Shown here in pieces: positions 1-11,083 of a DNA stretch of 64,000 bases. The notes below the pieces were generated by a model. It was not told the origin of the DNA. It did no database searches and saw only the letters and a program-made list of their open reading frames with translations. The position numbers and the translations under genes are program-made. Location: positions 186,001 through 250,000 of the forward strand of contig NZ_JACHOV010000004.1 of the NCBI RefSeq assembly GCF_014200045.1, written 5' to 3'. This DNA is from Rhizorhapis suberifaciens. Lineage in GTDB: Bacteria > Pseudomonadota > Alphaproteobacteria > Sphingomonadales > Sphingomonadaceae. Numbering within the stretch: position 1 is the first letter of the stretch; each line of letters starts with the position of its first letter.

Positions 1-1788
<1,788 letters not shown>

Positions 1789-1816
1789 AGCCTGATAACT
1801 TCAAGTTACTCGGTTG

Positions 1817-1838
1817 GTCCCAAGCGAAGTCGAGGGAC
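1817..1838. repeat. REP-like inverted repeat with AGCGAAGTCG core
   Basis: GTCCC and GGGAC arms enclose AAGCGAAGTCGA. It sits in the convergent gap between acsA and the MCE lipoprotein gene. The same AGCGAAGTCG core with different complementary arms recurs at 47362-47385. Such hairpins are common between genes in sphingomonads, to my recollection; here it may help end both converging transcripts. Confidence 0.55.
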
Positions 1839-1865
1839 GACGGGTAGATATGGCATATCCCCGAA

Positions 1866-2459
1866 TTACTGCGCGACCCACTGGGCGACCTGATCGGCGA
1901 CGTCATTAGCGGCGTCGTTAAGCGCGCCGCCCACTGGGACGGCGTCGATTTCGCTTACCGGTCGTGTCGCGGAAAAACGCTTCTTTGTCACGGTGGAGCC
2001 GTCCGAACCCAGCAGGGTCGCATCATAGGTGACAAGCGCCTGCCGCGAACGGGCATCCACGCCGAAGCGAAGAAGCTCCCCTGACAATCTTGTCGCTGGC
2101 TCACCTCCGAACAGACCGGGGTCTAGGATCACCCGATTGGTCTTGGCGGAGATGACTTCCGAAAGGAGCCGCTGAAAAAGGCGGCCAGGCTGATCCACCC
2201 ATTGCCCGCCCTTGAGGTACGCCACGGAAACATCGTCAATCTGCACTGGCACCCTGCTGGTTTCCAGCATGCGCGGTGTTTCGGGGAAGCCGACGATGAG
2301 ACTGTTCCCCGTTGCGCCTGTCCGCAAAGTGCCTCCATCCAGGCTCGCCTTGGCGCTCAACGAAAGCAGGCGCTCAGGCGGCTTGGCTCCAAAGTTCACG
2401 CAGGCGGCAACAGGCATGGTGAGCAACAGAAGAAGAAGGCGGCGCATAGGCTGTCTCAT
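1866..2459 (-). CDS. ABC-type transport auxiliary lipoprotein (PqiC-like)
   Basis: A 197-residue outer-membrane-type lipoprotein. The N-terminus is a signal peptide with a run of leucines and a lipobox ending in AAC at about residue 20. The rest matches the ABC_trans_aux / PqiC style of protein: an SLSAKASL-like strand, the phrase VPVQIDDVSVAYL, then LFQRLLSEVI. In known MCE systems this component sits in the outer membrane and receives or anchors the periplasmic MCE protein. It is the last gene of the operon, and its start overlaps the end of the mlaD-like gene by 4 bases, so translation is probably coupled. Confident on family, less on exact partner. Confidence 0.85.
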   Translation of the reverse strand: MRQPMRRLLLLLLTMPVAACVNFGAKPPERLLSLSAKASLDGGTLRTGATGNSLIVGFPETPRMLETSRVPVQIDDVSVAYLKGGQWVDQPGRLFQRLLSEVISAKTNRVILDPGLFGGEPATRLSGELLRFGVDARSRQALVTYDATLLGSDGSTVTKKRFSATRPVSEIDAVPVGGALNDAANDVADQVAQWVAQ

Positions 2460-3421
2460 TTCCCTTCATAATCCGGCAGCTTGGGTGATCCCAACAGCGA
2501 TCCGGCTCCCTGCTGGTCGACTTTCTCCGCAACCGCGCTCAGCGACTTGGACATGGTGCGCAGGTCGCGGACGAGCAGGTCGACCTCCGGCATGGTGCGC
2601 GTGGAGAAGGTGTGAAGGCCGGGACGGGCCTCAATCATCGCAGCGTCAAGGTTTTCCATGCTTCTGCGCGCCGCCTGCACCGATTTCTGCAGATCGGCGA
2701 CCAGGGGGCGCCCTTGCTTGTCCAAAATATCGTTGCTCGTCGCCGCCAACCTGGAAATTTCATCGGCCGCCTTTGCCGCTTGCGCCACGGCCAGGCGGGT
2801 TTCCGCCAATGTCGCTGCAATTTCGGGAGCGCGATCAGCAAGCGATCCGGACAATTTCTCGACATTGTCCAAAATCGCCGCGATGCTCCTTTGGTTGCGG
2901 TCCGAAAGCAACTCGGTCAACCGTTCGGTGAGGGTGGACAAGCGTTCTACCAAAAGAGGCGCGTTATTAAGGAGCTCACCCAGCGCACCTGGCTTAGTTG
3001 GAATGACCGGCACGCCATCGGGGCACTCGATTTCAGGATTTTGGATAGGACAGGTGATCGGCGGCGCACCTTTGACCGCGCCGTCAAGCTGGATTTCAGA
3101 GACGCCGGTGAAACCGACGCCCTGAATCGTCGCCGTCGTTCCTTGTAGAACCGGAAGATCTTCCTTCACCGCTATTCGGACATGGACGAAACTCGGGTCC
3201 CGATCCCACAATTCGATTTCCTGCACCTGACCGGATGGAACCCCGGAAAAGCTGACGCTTGAGCCCTTGGCCAAGCCGTTCACAGACTGCTTGAAATAAA
3301 TGTCATACTGCTTTTTATCGCCCTCGCCCAAACGGGCGAACCAGAAGGCGGCAATGATCACCGCAGCCAAAAGAGCCAGCACGACACTGCCGACCAAAAT
3401 GTGGTTGGATCTTGTTTCCAT
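2456..3421 (-). CDS. mlaD: MCE/MlaD-family lipid transport protein
   Basis: A 321-residue periplasmic substrate-binding component of an Mla-type retrograde lipid transporter. One N-terminal membrane helix (about residues 9-28) is followed by a single MCE domain (about 38-120, with VNGLAKGSSVSFSGVPSGQV) and a long helical region (about 170-300), probably a coiled coil, typical of proteins that form hexameric rings and tubes. The length is longer than E. coli MlaD (about 180), as usual in alphaproteobacteria. It shares one base with the upstream ATPase gene and overlaps the downstream lipoprotein gene by 4 bases. The symbol is by analogy; the substrate cannot be read from the sequence. Confidence 0.9.
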   Translation of the reverse strand: METRSNHILVGSVVLALLAAVIIAAFWFARLGEGDKKQYDIYFKQSVNGLAKGSSVSFSGVPSGQVQEIELWDRDPSFVHVRIAVKEDLPVLQGTTATIQGVGFTGVSEIQLDGAVKGAPPITCPIQNPEIECPDGVPVIPTKPGALGELLNNAPLLVERLSTLTERLTELLSDRNQRSIAAILDNVEKLSGSLADRAPEIAATLAETRLAVAQAAKAADEISRLAATSNDILDKQGRPLVADLQKSVQAARRSMENLDAAMIEARPGLHTFSTRTMPEVDLLVRDLRTMSKSLSAVAEKVDQQGAGSLLGSPKLPDYEGK

Positions 3422-4311
3422 CAGTCCCTACCGCCCTTTGGCTGCTTATGACCGGCCCCGCCGCTTCCGTCTACTGCCGAGGGCTCCGAGGCGCCCCTGG
3501 CGGCACGGCTGCGCGGACCGTTGAAATATTCCTGGATCCAGGGATGGTCCGTCGCCAGCAATTCATCGATCGTACCCACGGCAATCACGCGCTTATCGGC
3601 AATTACGGCGACCCGATCGCAGATAGCATATAGCGTATCGAGATCATGAGTGATGAGGAACACCGTCAGGCCAAGTGTGCGTTGCAAGCTGCGCGTTTGC
3701 TCATCAAAAGCGGCCGCGCCGATGGGGTCTAGCCCCGCCGTCGGCTCATCGAGGAACAAGAGATCGGGGTCCAGCGCCAGGGCGCGCGCAAGCCCTGCAC
3801 GCTTTTTCATGCCACCCGAAAGCTCTGCAGGAAATTTGGGTCCTGCCTCGGAAGGAAGGCCGGCCATGCGGACCTTGTAGGCCGCGATCTCGTCCCGGAG
3901 ATGAGGGTTGAGCCTGGGGTAATATTCCCGCAGTGGCACCTCGATATTTTCAGCAACCGTCAATGTCGAAAACAAAGCGCCGCCCTGGAACAGCACGCCC
4001 CAGCGTTTGCGGATAGCAAGCACCTCGTCATCGGCCCGCCCAATCATGGGTTCGCCGAAGACCTTAATCTCTCCCAGATCCGGAGACTGCAGGCCAATGA
4101 TAGAACGCAGCAATACTGATTTGCCAGTGCCCGAACCGCCCACGACACCCAATATTTCTCCGCGCTTTACCTCCAGGTCGAGATCCTCATGCACCACCTG
4201 ATCGCCGAAGCTGTTGCGCAGGCCGCGTACGCAGATGGCGATGTCATTGCCCTCAATCGCCTGTTCTACGCGCTTTTCTTCGGCCGCAGCCTGTTCCTCT
4301 TCCTCGGTCAT
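3421..4311 (-). CDS. mlaF: MlaF-like ABC transporter ATP-binding protein
   Basis: A 296-residue cytoplasmic ATPase that would drive the MCE lipid transporter. Walker A is GGSGTGKS at about residues 58-65, the Q-loop lies in WGVLFQGGALFS, the ABC signature is LSGGMKKRAGLARAL (about 164-178) and Walker B is LLFLDEPTAGLDPI, followed by the H-loop in ITHDL. The GGALF after the Q-loop is typical of the MlaF branch. A charged, disordered-looking tail of about 35 residues follows the core. It overlaps the permease gene by 4 bases (ATGA), so the operon is translationally coupled. Confidence 0.93.
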   Translation of the reverse strand: MTEEEEQAAAEEKRVEQAIEGNDIAICVRGLRNSFGDQVVHEDLDLEVKRGEILGVVGGSGTGKSVLLRSIIGLQSPDLGEIKVFGEPMIGRADDEVLAIRKRWGVLFQGGALFSTLTVAENIEVPLREYYPRLNPHLRDEIAAYKVRMAGLPSEAGPKFPAELSGGMKKRAGLARALALDPDLLFLDEPTAGLDPIGAAAFDEQTRSLQRTLGLTVFLITHDLDTLYAICDRVAVIADKRVIAVGTIDELLATDHPWIQEYFNGPRSRAARGASEPSAVDGSGGAGHKQPKGGRD

Positions 4312-5417
4312 ATCCAGCCGACCCAGGTGAAGAAGACCGCAAAGAAAGCATCCAGCACGATCACGAGGAAGATCGCCTGTACGACGGCAGATGTCGTGCG
4401 CAGGCCCACTTCTTCGGCGTTGCCCTTGACCTGCATGCCTTGAAAGCAGCCGGAAATGGCGATGATCATGCCGAATACGGGGGCCTTCACCAACCCTACG
4501 TAAAGGTCGGTGATGGGCACCACTTCACGCAGGCGCTGGATAAATGTGATGGGCGGTATGTCGAGCGAAATGGCGCAGAGAAACCCGCCGCCGACAATGG
4601 CAATGATTGACGAATAAAAGCCCAGCAGCGGCATCATGATCACCGCGGCAAGCGCCCTGGGTACGACAAGCGCTTCCATCGGGGATACGCCGATCGTCCG
4701 CATGGCGTCGATCTCTTCGGTAAGCTTCATGGTGCCCAATTGCGCAGCGAACGCCGATCCGGAACGCCCCGCGACCATGATCGCCGTCATCAATACGCCC
4801 AGCTCCCGAAAGGTCAGCCGGCCCACTAGATTGACCGTCAGAACTTCGGCCCCGAACTGCCGGAGCTGAACCGATCCCTGTTGCGCGATCACGATGCCGA
4901 TAAGGAAGCTCATCAAGCCGATGATGCCAAGCGCGGACACGCCCACGACCTCGAACCGCTGCACCACCGCATTGATGCGGAAGCGCCCGGGATGACGCAT
5001 GACATTCCAGAACGCCACCAATGTCCCGCCAAAAAAACCAAGCAGTCCCAGCAAGGTCTGCCCCGCAACCGCGGTCGCCTCGCCAATTTCTCCCAGAACG
5101 CGGCGGAATGGGGAGACATAGGGCGGATGCAGCTGGATTGGCTCGTCTGCCCTGCTTACTTCATCGATCAGACGTTGGGCGTCGGCGTCAGCGCCTTCGA
5201 TCCGTGCATCCTGGGCGCGGGCAGTGCGGTGGACCAACCATGCTCCGATGGTATCGATATGATCGACAGCCGAAATATCGAGCGCAATGACATCGCCCCC
5301 CAGGCTCGCCAAGCGGTCCGGCAAATCATCAAGGTGAGCAATAGACAGATTCCCGGTCAGCCGAATGACCCGGCCGCCATCCATTGCCTCCTCGTAATAA
5401 TCCGCCCTGTTGGTCAT
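4308..5417 (-). CDS. mlaE: MlaE-family ABC permease with N-terminal STAS domain
   Basis: A 369-residue inner-membrane permease, first gene of the MCE operon. Residues about 1-95 resemble a STAS domain (LTGNLSIAHLDDLP... VIALDISAVDHIDTIGAWLV), the place taken by separate MlaB in E. coli; here it is fused to the permease. The remainder is the MlaE core with five or so hydrophobic helices and the conserved stretches GSAFAAQLGTMKLTEEIDA and GVSPMEALVVPR. I chose the ATG at 5417; an in-frame GTG at 5450 would add 11 residues. Neither has a clear ribosome binding site. The divergent neighbour is a HAD phosphatase. Confidence 0.9.
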   Translation of the reverse strand: MTNRADYYEEAMDGGRVIRLTGNLSIAHLDDLPDRLASLGGDVIALDISAVDHIDTIGAWLVHRTARAQDARIEGADADAQRLIDEVSRADEPIQLHPPYVSPFRRVLGEIGEATAVAGQTLLGLLGFFGGTLVAFWNVMRHPGRFRINAVVQRFEVVGVSALGIIGLMSFLIGIVIAQQGSVQLRQFGAEVLTVNLVGRLTFRELGVLMTAIMVAGRSGSAFAAQLGTMKLTEEIDAMRTIGVSPMEALVVPRALAAVIMMPLLGFYSSIIAIVGGGFLCAISLDIPPITFIQRLREVVPITDLYVGLVKAPVFGMIIAISGCFQGMQVKGNAEEVGLRTTSAVVQAIFLVIVLDAFFAVFFTWVGWI

Positions 5418-5516
5418 TTGCGCTAGACAGTGGGATATTATCGATGGCACGGCAAGCGCAAAGCGGCGGAATTTTGTTCAAGGAACAGGAATGCAACGAA
5501 AAATCTGGATGCGCTG

Positions 5517-6200
5517 ATGACCAAGCCGATTACCAGACTGGCCTTTTACGACATGGATCGCACGATAACGGTCAAGGGCACTTACACCCCTTTCCTGCTG
5601 CATGTCGGCAGGCGGCTGGCCCCCTGGCGGCTGGTGCTGGCGGCTTGCATACCCTTTGTAATGCTGGCCTATATACTGCGCCTGATACCCCGGTCCCGCC
5701 TGAAGGAAATCAATCAGTCGCTGATGATTGGACATAATGTGCGCCGTGCGACCCTGCAGCCGCATATAGAAAGCTATGCCGATAAGGTGATGGCCCGAAA
5801 TGTGCGCAGGGGCGCGATCGAGCAGATCGCGCAGGACAAGGCCGCAGGCTATCGGTTGGTGCTCGCGACCGCCTCTTACCGGCTCTATGTCGAAGCGATC
5901 GCCGCCCGCTTGGGTTTTGATGCGGTTATCGCAACTGATCATCTCAGTCAGGACCTGGACTATGTGCGGGCCAAGATCGCCGGTGAGAATTGCTATGATG
6001 CGGCCAAGCTGCGCATGATTCAGGACTGGATGGCCAGTCAGGGCATCAATCGCTCGGCCTGCCACATCCGGGCCTATTCCGATCATGTTTCGGATGCGCC
6101 CATGCTGGAATTCGCCGATGAGGGCTTTGCCGCCAATCCACATCCGCCCCTCGCCAAATTGGCGCAGGTGCGGGGATGGCCGCGGTTTGACTGGCCCTGA
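5517..6200 (+). CDS. HAD-IB family phosphatase (PgpC/SerB-like)
   Basis: A 227-residue haloacid-dehalogenase phosphatase. Motif I is FYDMDRTIT (DxDxT near residue 14), motif II lies in LATAS, a conserved lysine in AAKLRMIQ stands for motif III, and motif IV is YSDHVSDAPML. The hydrophobic stretch at about residues 38-58 with the following RLIPRSRLKE resembles the cap of phosphatidylglycerophosphatase C and related HAD-IB hydrolases, so a lipid phosphate substrate is possible; a small-molecule substrate such as phosphoserine cannot be excluded. The ATG at 5517 begins just before motif I; the longer frame from 5430 adds a tail without family resemblance. Confidence 0.85.
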   Translation: MTKPITRLAFYDMDRTITVKGTYTPFLLHVGRRLAPWRLVLAACIPFVMLAYILRLIPRSRLKEINQSLMIGHNVRRATLQPHIESYADKVMARNVRRGAIEQIAQDKAAGYRLVLATASYRLYVEAIAARLGFDAVIATDHLSQDLDYVRAKIAGENCYDAAKLRMIQDWMASQGINRSACHIRAYSDHVSDAPMLEFADEGFAANPHPPLAKLAQVRGWPRFDWP

Positions 6201-6277
6201 GTTCCTGATCCGGCGAATGGCGTCCCAATCGCCAATTTATTCTGGATGTTTCTAGCCATAGCATTCATAGCCGCGTT

Positions 6278-7549
6278 ATGCAGCAGGGCCCCCTCATGAT
6301 TGCCAAAAGCAAGGACAGCGCCGAATTCCCCCTGGGATTCGTTGAATTCGTTGCGCTGATTGCCTCAATGATGGCGCTCAATGCGCTTTCCATCGATCCG
6401 ATGCTTCCCGCCCTCCCGGCGATAGGAGAAGCGCTGGGCATCGCCGAGGAAAACCACCGGCAATGGATCATAAGCAGTTATTTCCTTGGCATGGGCGTGG
6501 GAGCAATATTCTACGGTTCGCTTTCCGATCGTTTCGGACGCAAACCCGTGTTGCTCGTTACATTGAGCCTGTATCTTGTAGCGACAGTGTTCTGCACGGC
6601 GTCGGGCAGTTTCGCCATGATGCTGGCCGGCCGCATAGCCGCCGGTTTCTTTGCCGCCGCTGTACGCGTGGTGGCGATCAGTATCGTTCGGGATCGCTTT
6701 GTCGGCGACCGAATGGCGAGCATCATGTCGACAATATTCATCGTCTTCATGATCGTTCCTGCCCTCGCACCCGCATTTGGACAGATCGTGCTCTACATCG
6801 CCAATTGGCGCTGGATCTTTGGCGTGCTTTTGTTGTTGGGGTCAATTGTCACGCTGTGGGTCGCATTCAGATTGCCCGAGACCCTGGCTGAGGAGAACCG
6901 CATCGGCATACGCATCGCTGATATCGCGGCGACCTTTGGCCAGATTGTCGCTCACCGATCATCCTTTGGCTATATGATGGCGACAGGCGTAGCCATGGGT
7001 GCGCTGATCGGCTTCATCACGTCCATTCAGCAGATCTTCTTTGACGTCTTTCACGAGCCCGACATCTTTCCCTTCGCCTTTGCTGGAATGGCGGGCTTTC
7101 TTGCCGCGGGCAGCTTCTTCAACAGCCGCCTGGTCGAACGCGTCGGCGCCCGCAGGTTGAGCCAGGGATCGCTGATAACGTTGATCCTTGTCTCGGCGGG
7201 GCATGTTTTGGTCATTCTTTCGGCAATGGAAACCGTATGGACCTTCAGTTTTTTGCAGGCCATATCACTGCTTTGCTTTGCATTAACCAGCTCCAATTTC
7301 GGGTCCATCTCCATGGAGCCGTTCGCACGAGGAGCCGGGGCGGCATCGTCCTTCCAAGCGTCGCTGACGACGTTATTGTCGGTGCTTCTGGGTGCCATCA
7401 TCGGCTCCCGATTCGACGGGACCACGCTGCCGTTGGCGATAGGCTTCCTGCTTTGCGCCATTGGCGCCCTGCTCTGCGTTCTTTGGGCGGAGCGCGGAAA
7501 GCTGTTCACCCGGCCCCACATCCCAAAGATGCCGCTTCCCTGCCGATAG
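6278..7549 (+). CDS. MFS multidrug efflux transporter, Bcr/CflA type
   Basis: A 423-residue integral membrane protein with about 12 predicted helices. The start of the sequence (ALNALSIDPMLPALPAIGEAL) and the loop GSLSDRFGRKPVLL between helices 2 and 3 are typical of the Bcr/CflA drug:proton antiporter family; helix 5 carries VPALAPAFGQ, resembling motif C of drug exporters. Substrates cannot be read. The start may be the ATG at 6278 or the one at 6296; neither has a strong ribosome binding site. It stands alone and converges on pepN. Confidence 0.9.
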   Translation: MQQGPLMIAKSKDSAEFPLGFVEFVALIASMMALNALSIDPMLPALPAIGEALGIAEENHRQWIISSYFLGMGVGAIFYGSLSDRFGRKPVLLVTLSLYLVATVFCTASGSFAMMLAGRIAAGFFAAAVRVVAISIVRDRFVGDRMASIMSTIFIVFMIVPALAPAFGQIVLYIANWRWIFGVLLLLGSIVTLWVAFRLPETLAEENRIGIRIADIAATFGQIVAHRSSFGYMMATGVAMGALIGFITSIQQIFFDVFHEPDIFPFAFAGMAGFLAAGSFFNSRLVERVGARRLSQGSLITLILVSAGHVLVILSAMETVWTFSFLQAISLLCFALTSSNFGSISMEPFARGAGAASSFQASLTTLLSVLLGAIIGSRFDGTTLPLAIGFLLCAIGALLCVLWAERGKLFTRPHIPKMPLPCR

Positions 7550-7588
7550 CCTTGCTTCGAGGCCGGAAACCCGCCCTCAAGGCCAATG

Positions 7589-10192
7589 TCAACCCAGGCT
7601 CTTGCTGACCTGTTCGGTGACGTCCTTTGAAAGGTCGGGCGTGGACAGGATGCGCCGTAGCTCCGCCTGCATCTTTCCTCCCCTCTGCTCATCGAACCGA
7701 CGCCAGCGGCCCAGCGGCGGGACGAGCCGCGCGGCCGTTTGGGGATTGAGCTTGTCGAGCGCGATGATAGCGTCCGCCAAAAGCGTGTAGCCCCTTCCGG
7801 ATGCGTGATGAAATCCGAACTGATTGGCCGCAAAGGCCCCATAAAGCGCCCGCGCCCGATTGGGATTGGAAAGCGTGAAATCCCGGTGGGTGGCGAGTTC
7901 TGCTATCTGGTCAACCGCATCCTCCCGCGCGGCCAGAGCCTGGGTCTGGAACCATTTGTCGAGTACCAGCGCGTCATGGCGATAACGGTTGTAGAAAATA
8001 TCCAACGCCGCCTCCCGCTCTCCGCTGAAACCGTTGGCGAGCACCGATAGAGCGCCCTGTCGTTCGGTCATATTGTCGGCCTGCTCGAATTGCGTGAAGG
8101 CGCGCTTCGCTGCGTCAGGCGTTGCCATGGCGTTCAGATAGGCAAGCGCCACGTTGCGCAACCGCCGCGCCCCCTTTGCAGCAGGTGACAACGAAAAGCT
8201 GTTGACGGCTGTGCGGGCATGGACCGCTCGCCATTCCTGCTCCATCCGCTGGCCAATCTTGCGCCGCAATTTTTCCCGGGCGGCATGGATCGCGTCAGGA
8301 TCGACGATGCTCATCTGATCGCCCAAATAGCTTTCGCTCGGCAAGGTCACCGCGTCGGCGATGAAGGCATCATCCAGCCCAGGGTCAGCCAGCGTCCGGC
8401 GCACCGCCTCCAGAACCGGAACATCGTCGGAGGCTCGACCCGAGATCATGGCGATAAGGACATTCACCATCAATTGCTGCATCGCCTCATATCGGGCGAA
8501 GGGGTCGTCATCATGCGCCGACAGGAACGCAAGCTCCTCCTGAGTGCGATTGGTTTCCACGATCACCGGAGCAGAAAATCCGCGGTTGATGGAAAGGACC
8601 GGAAGATCGGCAAAGCCTTCGAACTCGAATTGCTGCCGTTCGCTGGTGAGCAGCAACAACTGTTCCCCAGGATGCTCATTGCTGTTCCGATCGAACAAGG
8701 CGACGCGAAGCGGAATGGTCATGGGATGCTGGTCGGTCTGGCCCGACGCAAGCCGATTATGCTGTTCAAGCGAAAGCGTAGCCCGTCCGGTCGGCGCGTC
8801 ATGCGTCAGCAAAGCTTTCACGCGGGGCGTTCCTGCTTGCTCATACCACAGGCGGAACTGCGAAAGATCAATGTTCCCGCCATCCTCCATGGCCCGTACG
8901 AAATCCTCGCAGGTTACCGCCTGGCCGTCATGCCGGTCAAAATACAGGTCGGTGCCCCGCCGAAACCGCTCTGTCCCCAGCATCAGCGCCATCATGCGGA
9001 TGAGTTCAGCACCCTTGTTGTAAATGGTCGCCGTATAGAAATTCGAAATCTCCATGTAGGATTCCGGTCGTACCGGATGCGCCAGCGGTCCATTATCCTC
9101 CGGAAACTGGGCCGCCCGAAGCACGCGGACATCCTCGATACGCTTGACCGCCGCAGAGCCCATATCGGCGGAGAATTGCTGGTCGCGAAAGACGGTGAAG
9201 CCCTCCTTCAATGACAGCTGAAACCAGTCGCGACAGGTGACGCGGTTGCCCGACCAGTTATGGAAATATTCATGCGCCACCACGCCTTCGACGGCATCAT
9301 AGTCCGCGTCAGTGGCGGTTTCAGGATCGGCCAGAATGTAGCGTGAATTGAAGATATTGAGCCCCTTATTCTCCATCGCGCCGAAATTGAAGTCGCTCAC
9401 GGCCACAATATTGAACACGTCGAGATCATATTCGCGCCCATAGGTCTTCTCATCCCAGGCCATGCTGTTTTTGAGCGCGGCCATGGCATGACCCGTCCGC
9501 GAAAGGTCCTCCTCGCGCACCCATATGCCCAGCTGGACCTTGCGCCCGGACAAGGTGGTGAAGCTGTCCTCATTGACCTTCAGATTGCCCGCCACCATTG
9601 CGAAAAGGTAACAGGGCTTGGGGAAGGGATCATTCCACTGCGCCCAGTGCCGGCCATCCGCAAGCACGCCGTCGGCCACAGGATCGCCATTGGCCAGCAG
9701 GATCGGGAAGGCGGCGCGGTCGGCTTCCATCCGGACGCTGTATTTGCTCAATATGTCGGGACGGTCGGGGAAAAAGGTAATCCGCCGAAACCCCTCCGCC
9801 TCGCATTGGGTGCAGAGCAGGCCGCCGCTGGCATAGAGTCCCATCAGCTGCGTGTTGCTTTGGGGACAGATTTCGACCAGCGTTTCCACTTCATGGGCCT
9901 CGCCCGGCAGTTCCAGTACAAGCGCCCCTGCCTGCAGGTTCCAGCCATCCTGGTCACGGTCGGCCCCATCGACTTTCACCGCCAACGGCACCAGCCCGTC
10001 TCCGTCCAGTCGCAAGGGCCGGCTATGCTCGCCATTGCGCGTGACCTTCAAAACCGCGCGCACGCGCGTCACTGCCGGGTCCAAGGCGAAATCGAGCGTG
10101 ATCTCCGGCACCAGCCAGTCCGGCACGCAATAATCCTCGCGGCGAATGACGATGGGACTCGGAGCTTGTGCGTTTTGAATATCGGCCATCAT
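7589..10192 (-). CDS. pepN: Aminopeptidase N (M1 zinc metallopeptidase)
   Basis: An 867-residue cytoplasmic aminopeptidase of the bacterial (E. coli PepN) branch, which removes N-terminal residues from peptides. The exopeptidase motif is GAMEN at about residue 255 and the zinc site is HEYFHNW, with the third ligand glutamate in SLKEGFTVFRDQQFS. The length matches the family (about 870). The start ATG has AGGA about 7 bases upstream and lies 90 bases from the divergent epimerase gene. The C-terminal helical domain appears complete. Confidence 0.97.
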   Translation of the reverse strand: MMADIQNAQAPSPIVIRREDYCVPDWLVPEITLDFALDPAVTRVRAVLKVTRNGEHSRPLRLDGDGLVPLAVKVDGADRDQDGWNLQAGALVLELPGEAHEVETLVEICPQSNTQLMGLYASGGLLCTQCEAEGFRRITFFPDRPDILSKYSVRMEADRAAFPILLANGDPVADGVLADGRHWAQWNDPFPKPCYLFAMVAGNLKVNEDSFTTLSGRKVQLGIWVREEDLSRTGHAMAALKNSMAWDEKTYGREYDLDVFNIVAVSDFNFGAMENKGLNIFNSRYILADPETATDADYDAVEGVVAHEYFHNWSGNRVTCRDWFQLSLKEGFTVFRDQQFSADMGSAAVKRIEDVRVLRAAQFPEDNGPLAHPVRPESYMEISNFYTATIYNKGAELIRMMALMLGTERFRRGTDLYFDRHDGQAVTCEDFVRAMEDGGNIDLSQFRLWYEQAGTPRVKALLTHDAPTGRATLSLEQHNRLASGQTDQHPMTIPLRVALFDRNSNEHPGEQLLLLTSERQQFEFEGFADLPVLSINRGFSAPVIVETNRTQEELAFLSAHDDDPFARYEAMQQLMVNVLIAMISGRASDDVPVLEAVRRTLADPGLDDAFIADAVTLPSESYLGDQMSIVDPDAIHAAREKLRRKIGQRMEQEWRAVHARTAVNSFSLSPAAKGARRLRNVALAYLNAMATPDAAKRAFTQFEQADNMTERQGALSVLANGFSGEREAALDIFYNRYRHDALVLDKWFQTQALAAREDAVDQIAELATHRDFTLSNPNRARALYGAFAANQFGFHHASGRGYTLLADAIIALDKLNPQTAARLVPPLGRWRRFDEQRGGKMQAELRRILSTPDLSKDVTEQVSKSLG

Positions 10193-10282
10193 TTTTTCCT
10201 ACTTTGCCGCGTCACGGCGCACAATAACTTGCGAGGGTCTTTTCCGCTCCAAATGACGGAGAGATGAGGATAAGACGACGCC

Positions 10283-11083
10283 ATGCCTCACATGATGATA
10301 TTCGGTCTGGGTTATACAAGCACAAGGCTTGCCGCGCGGTTGCGCGCCATAGGCTGGCGAGTGAACGGGACGCGAAGGGTTGCAGATGGAGAAGCCACGG
10401 CTTTTGACGACCGTAAAACCGTGTTGGACCTTATTGCCGATGCGACCCACATCTTGTCCTCCGTACCGCCTGACGGGAATCGGGATCCCGTTTTAAAGAC
10501 TTATGGCGCGGCGCTGGCGCAGGCGCCCGCTATTTGGACCGGCTATCTGTCTTCGACCGGCGTTTATGGTGACACGGGCGGTGCTTGGGTGGATGAAAGC
10601 GCGCCCATTGGCGGGGGCCGGCGAAATGCCAGAGCCGAAGCGGATATGACGTGGCAGGCATTGCGAAAGGATGTGAGGATTTTCCGGCTCCCTGGAATTT
10701 ACGGCCCAGGACGCAGCGTGCTTGATCGCCTAAGATCGGGCAAGGCGCACCGCATCGAAATGCGAGATCAGGTGTTCAGCCGCGTTCATGTCGATGATAT
10801 CGTGTCAGGCATATTGGCGGGGCTTCATGGCCCGTCCGGCCTGTACAATCTCACGGACGATCTGCCCGCCAGCCAGAATGATGTCATCGAACATGGCTGC
10901 TCCCTGCTCAACATCGCTCCGCCGCCATTGATGACATTGGAGCAAGCAGCGCTCCTGCCCCCCGCACGCGCCTTTTATTCGGAGAACCGCCGTGTGGCGA
11001 ACGGCAAGGCCAAGCGCGTACTGCAATGGAAGCCGCAATATCAAAGCTATAAACAAGGCTTGGCGAGCCTGATCAGGGAATGA
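10283..11083 (+). CDS. NAD(P)-binding epimerase-like protein (extended SDR, YeeZ-like)
   Basis: A 266-residue Rossmann-fold protein. The N-terminus MMIFGLGYTSTRLA is the GxGxxG-type nucleotide loop, YLSSTGVYGDTGGAWVDESAP is the segment common to the YeeZ/NAD-dependent epimerase group, and FRLPGIYGPGRSVLDRL follows the substrate-binding part. The catalytic YxxxK of standard SDRs is not evident, as in other YeeZ-like proteins, so its reaction is unknown. The 3' end overlaps the convergent transporter gene by 11 bases. Confidence 0.8.
   Translation: MPHMMIFGLGYTSTRLAARLRAIGWRVNGTRRVADGEATAFDDRKTVLDLIADATHILSSVPPDGNRDPVLKTYGAALAQAPAIWTGYLSSTGVYGDTGGAWVDESAPIGGGRRNARAEADMTWQALRKDVRIFRLPGIYGPGRSVLDRLRSGKAHRIEMRDQVFSRVHVDDIVSGILAGLHGPSGLYNLTDDLPASQNDVIEHGCSLLNIAPPPLMTLEQAALLPPARAFYSENRRVANGKAKRVLQWKPQYQSYKQGLASLIRE

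Noticed and set aside
8219-9214. 331-residue plus-strand open frame antisense to pepN
   Set aside because: pepN carries GAMEN and HExxH in the opposite frame; the plus frame has no recognisable features.
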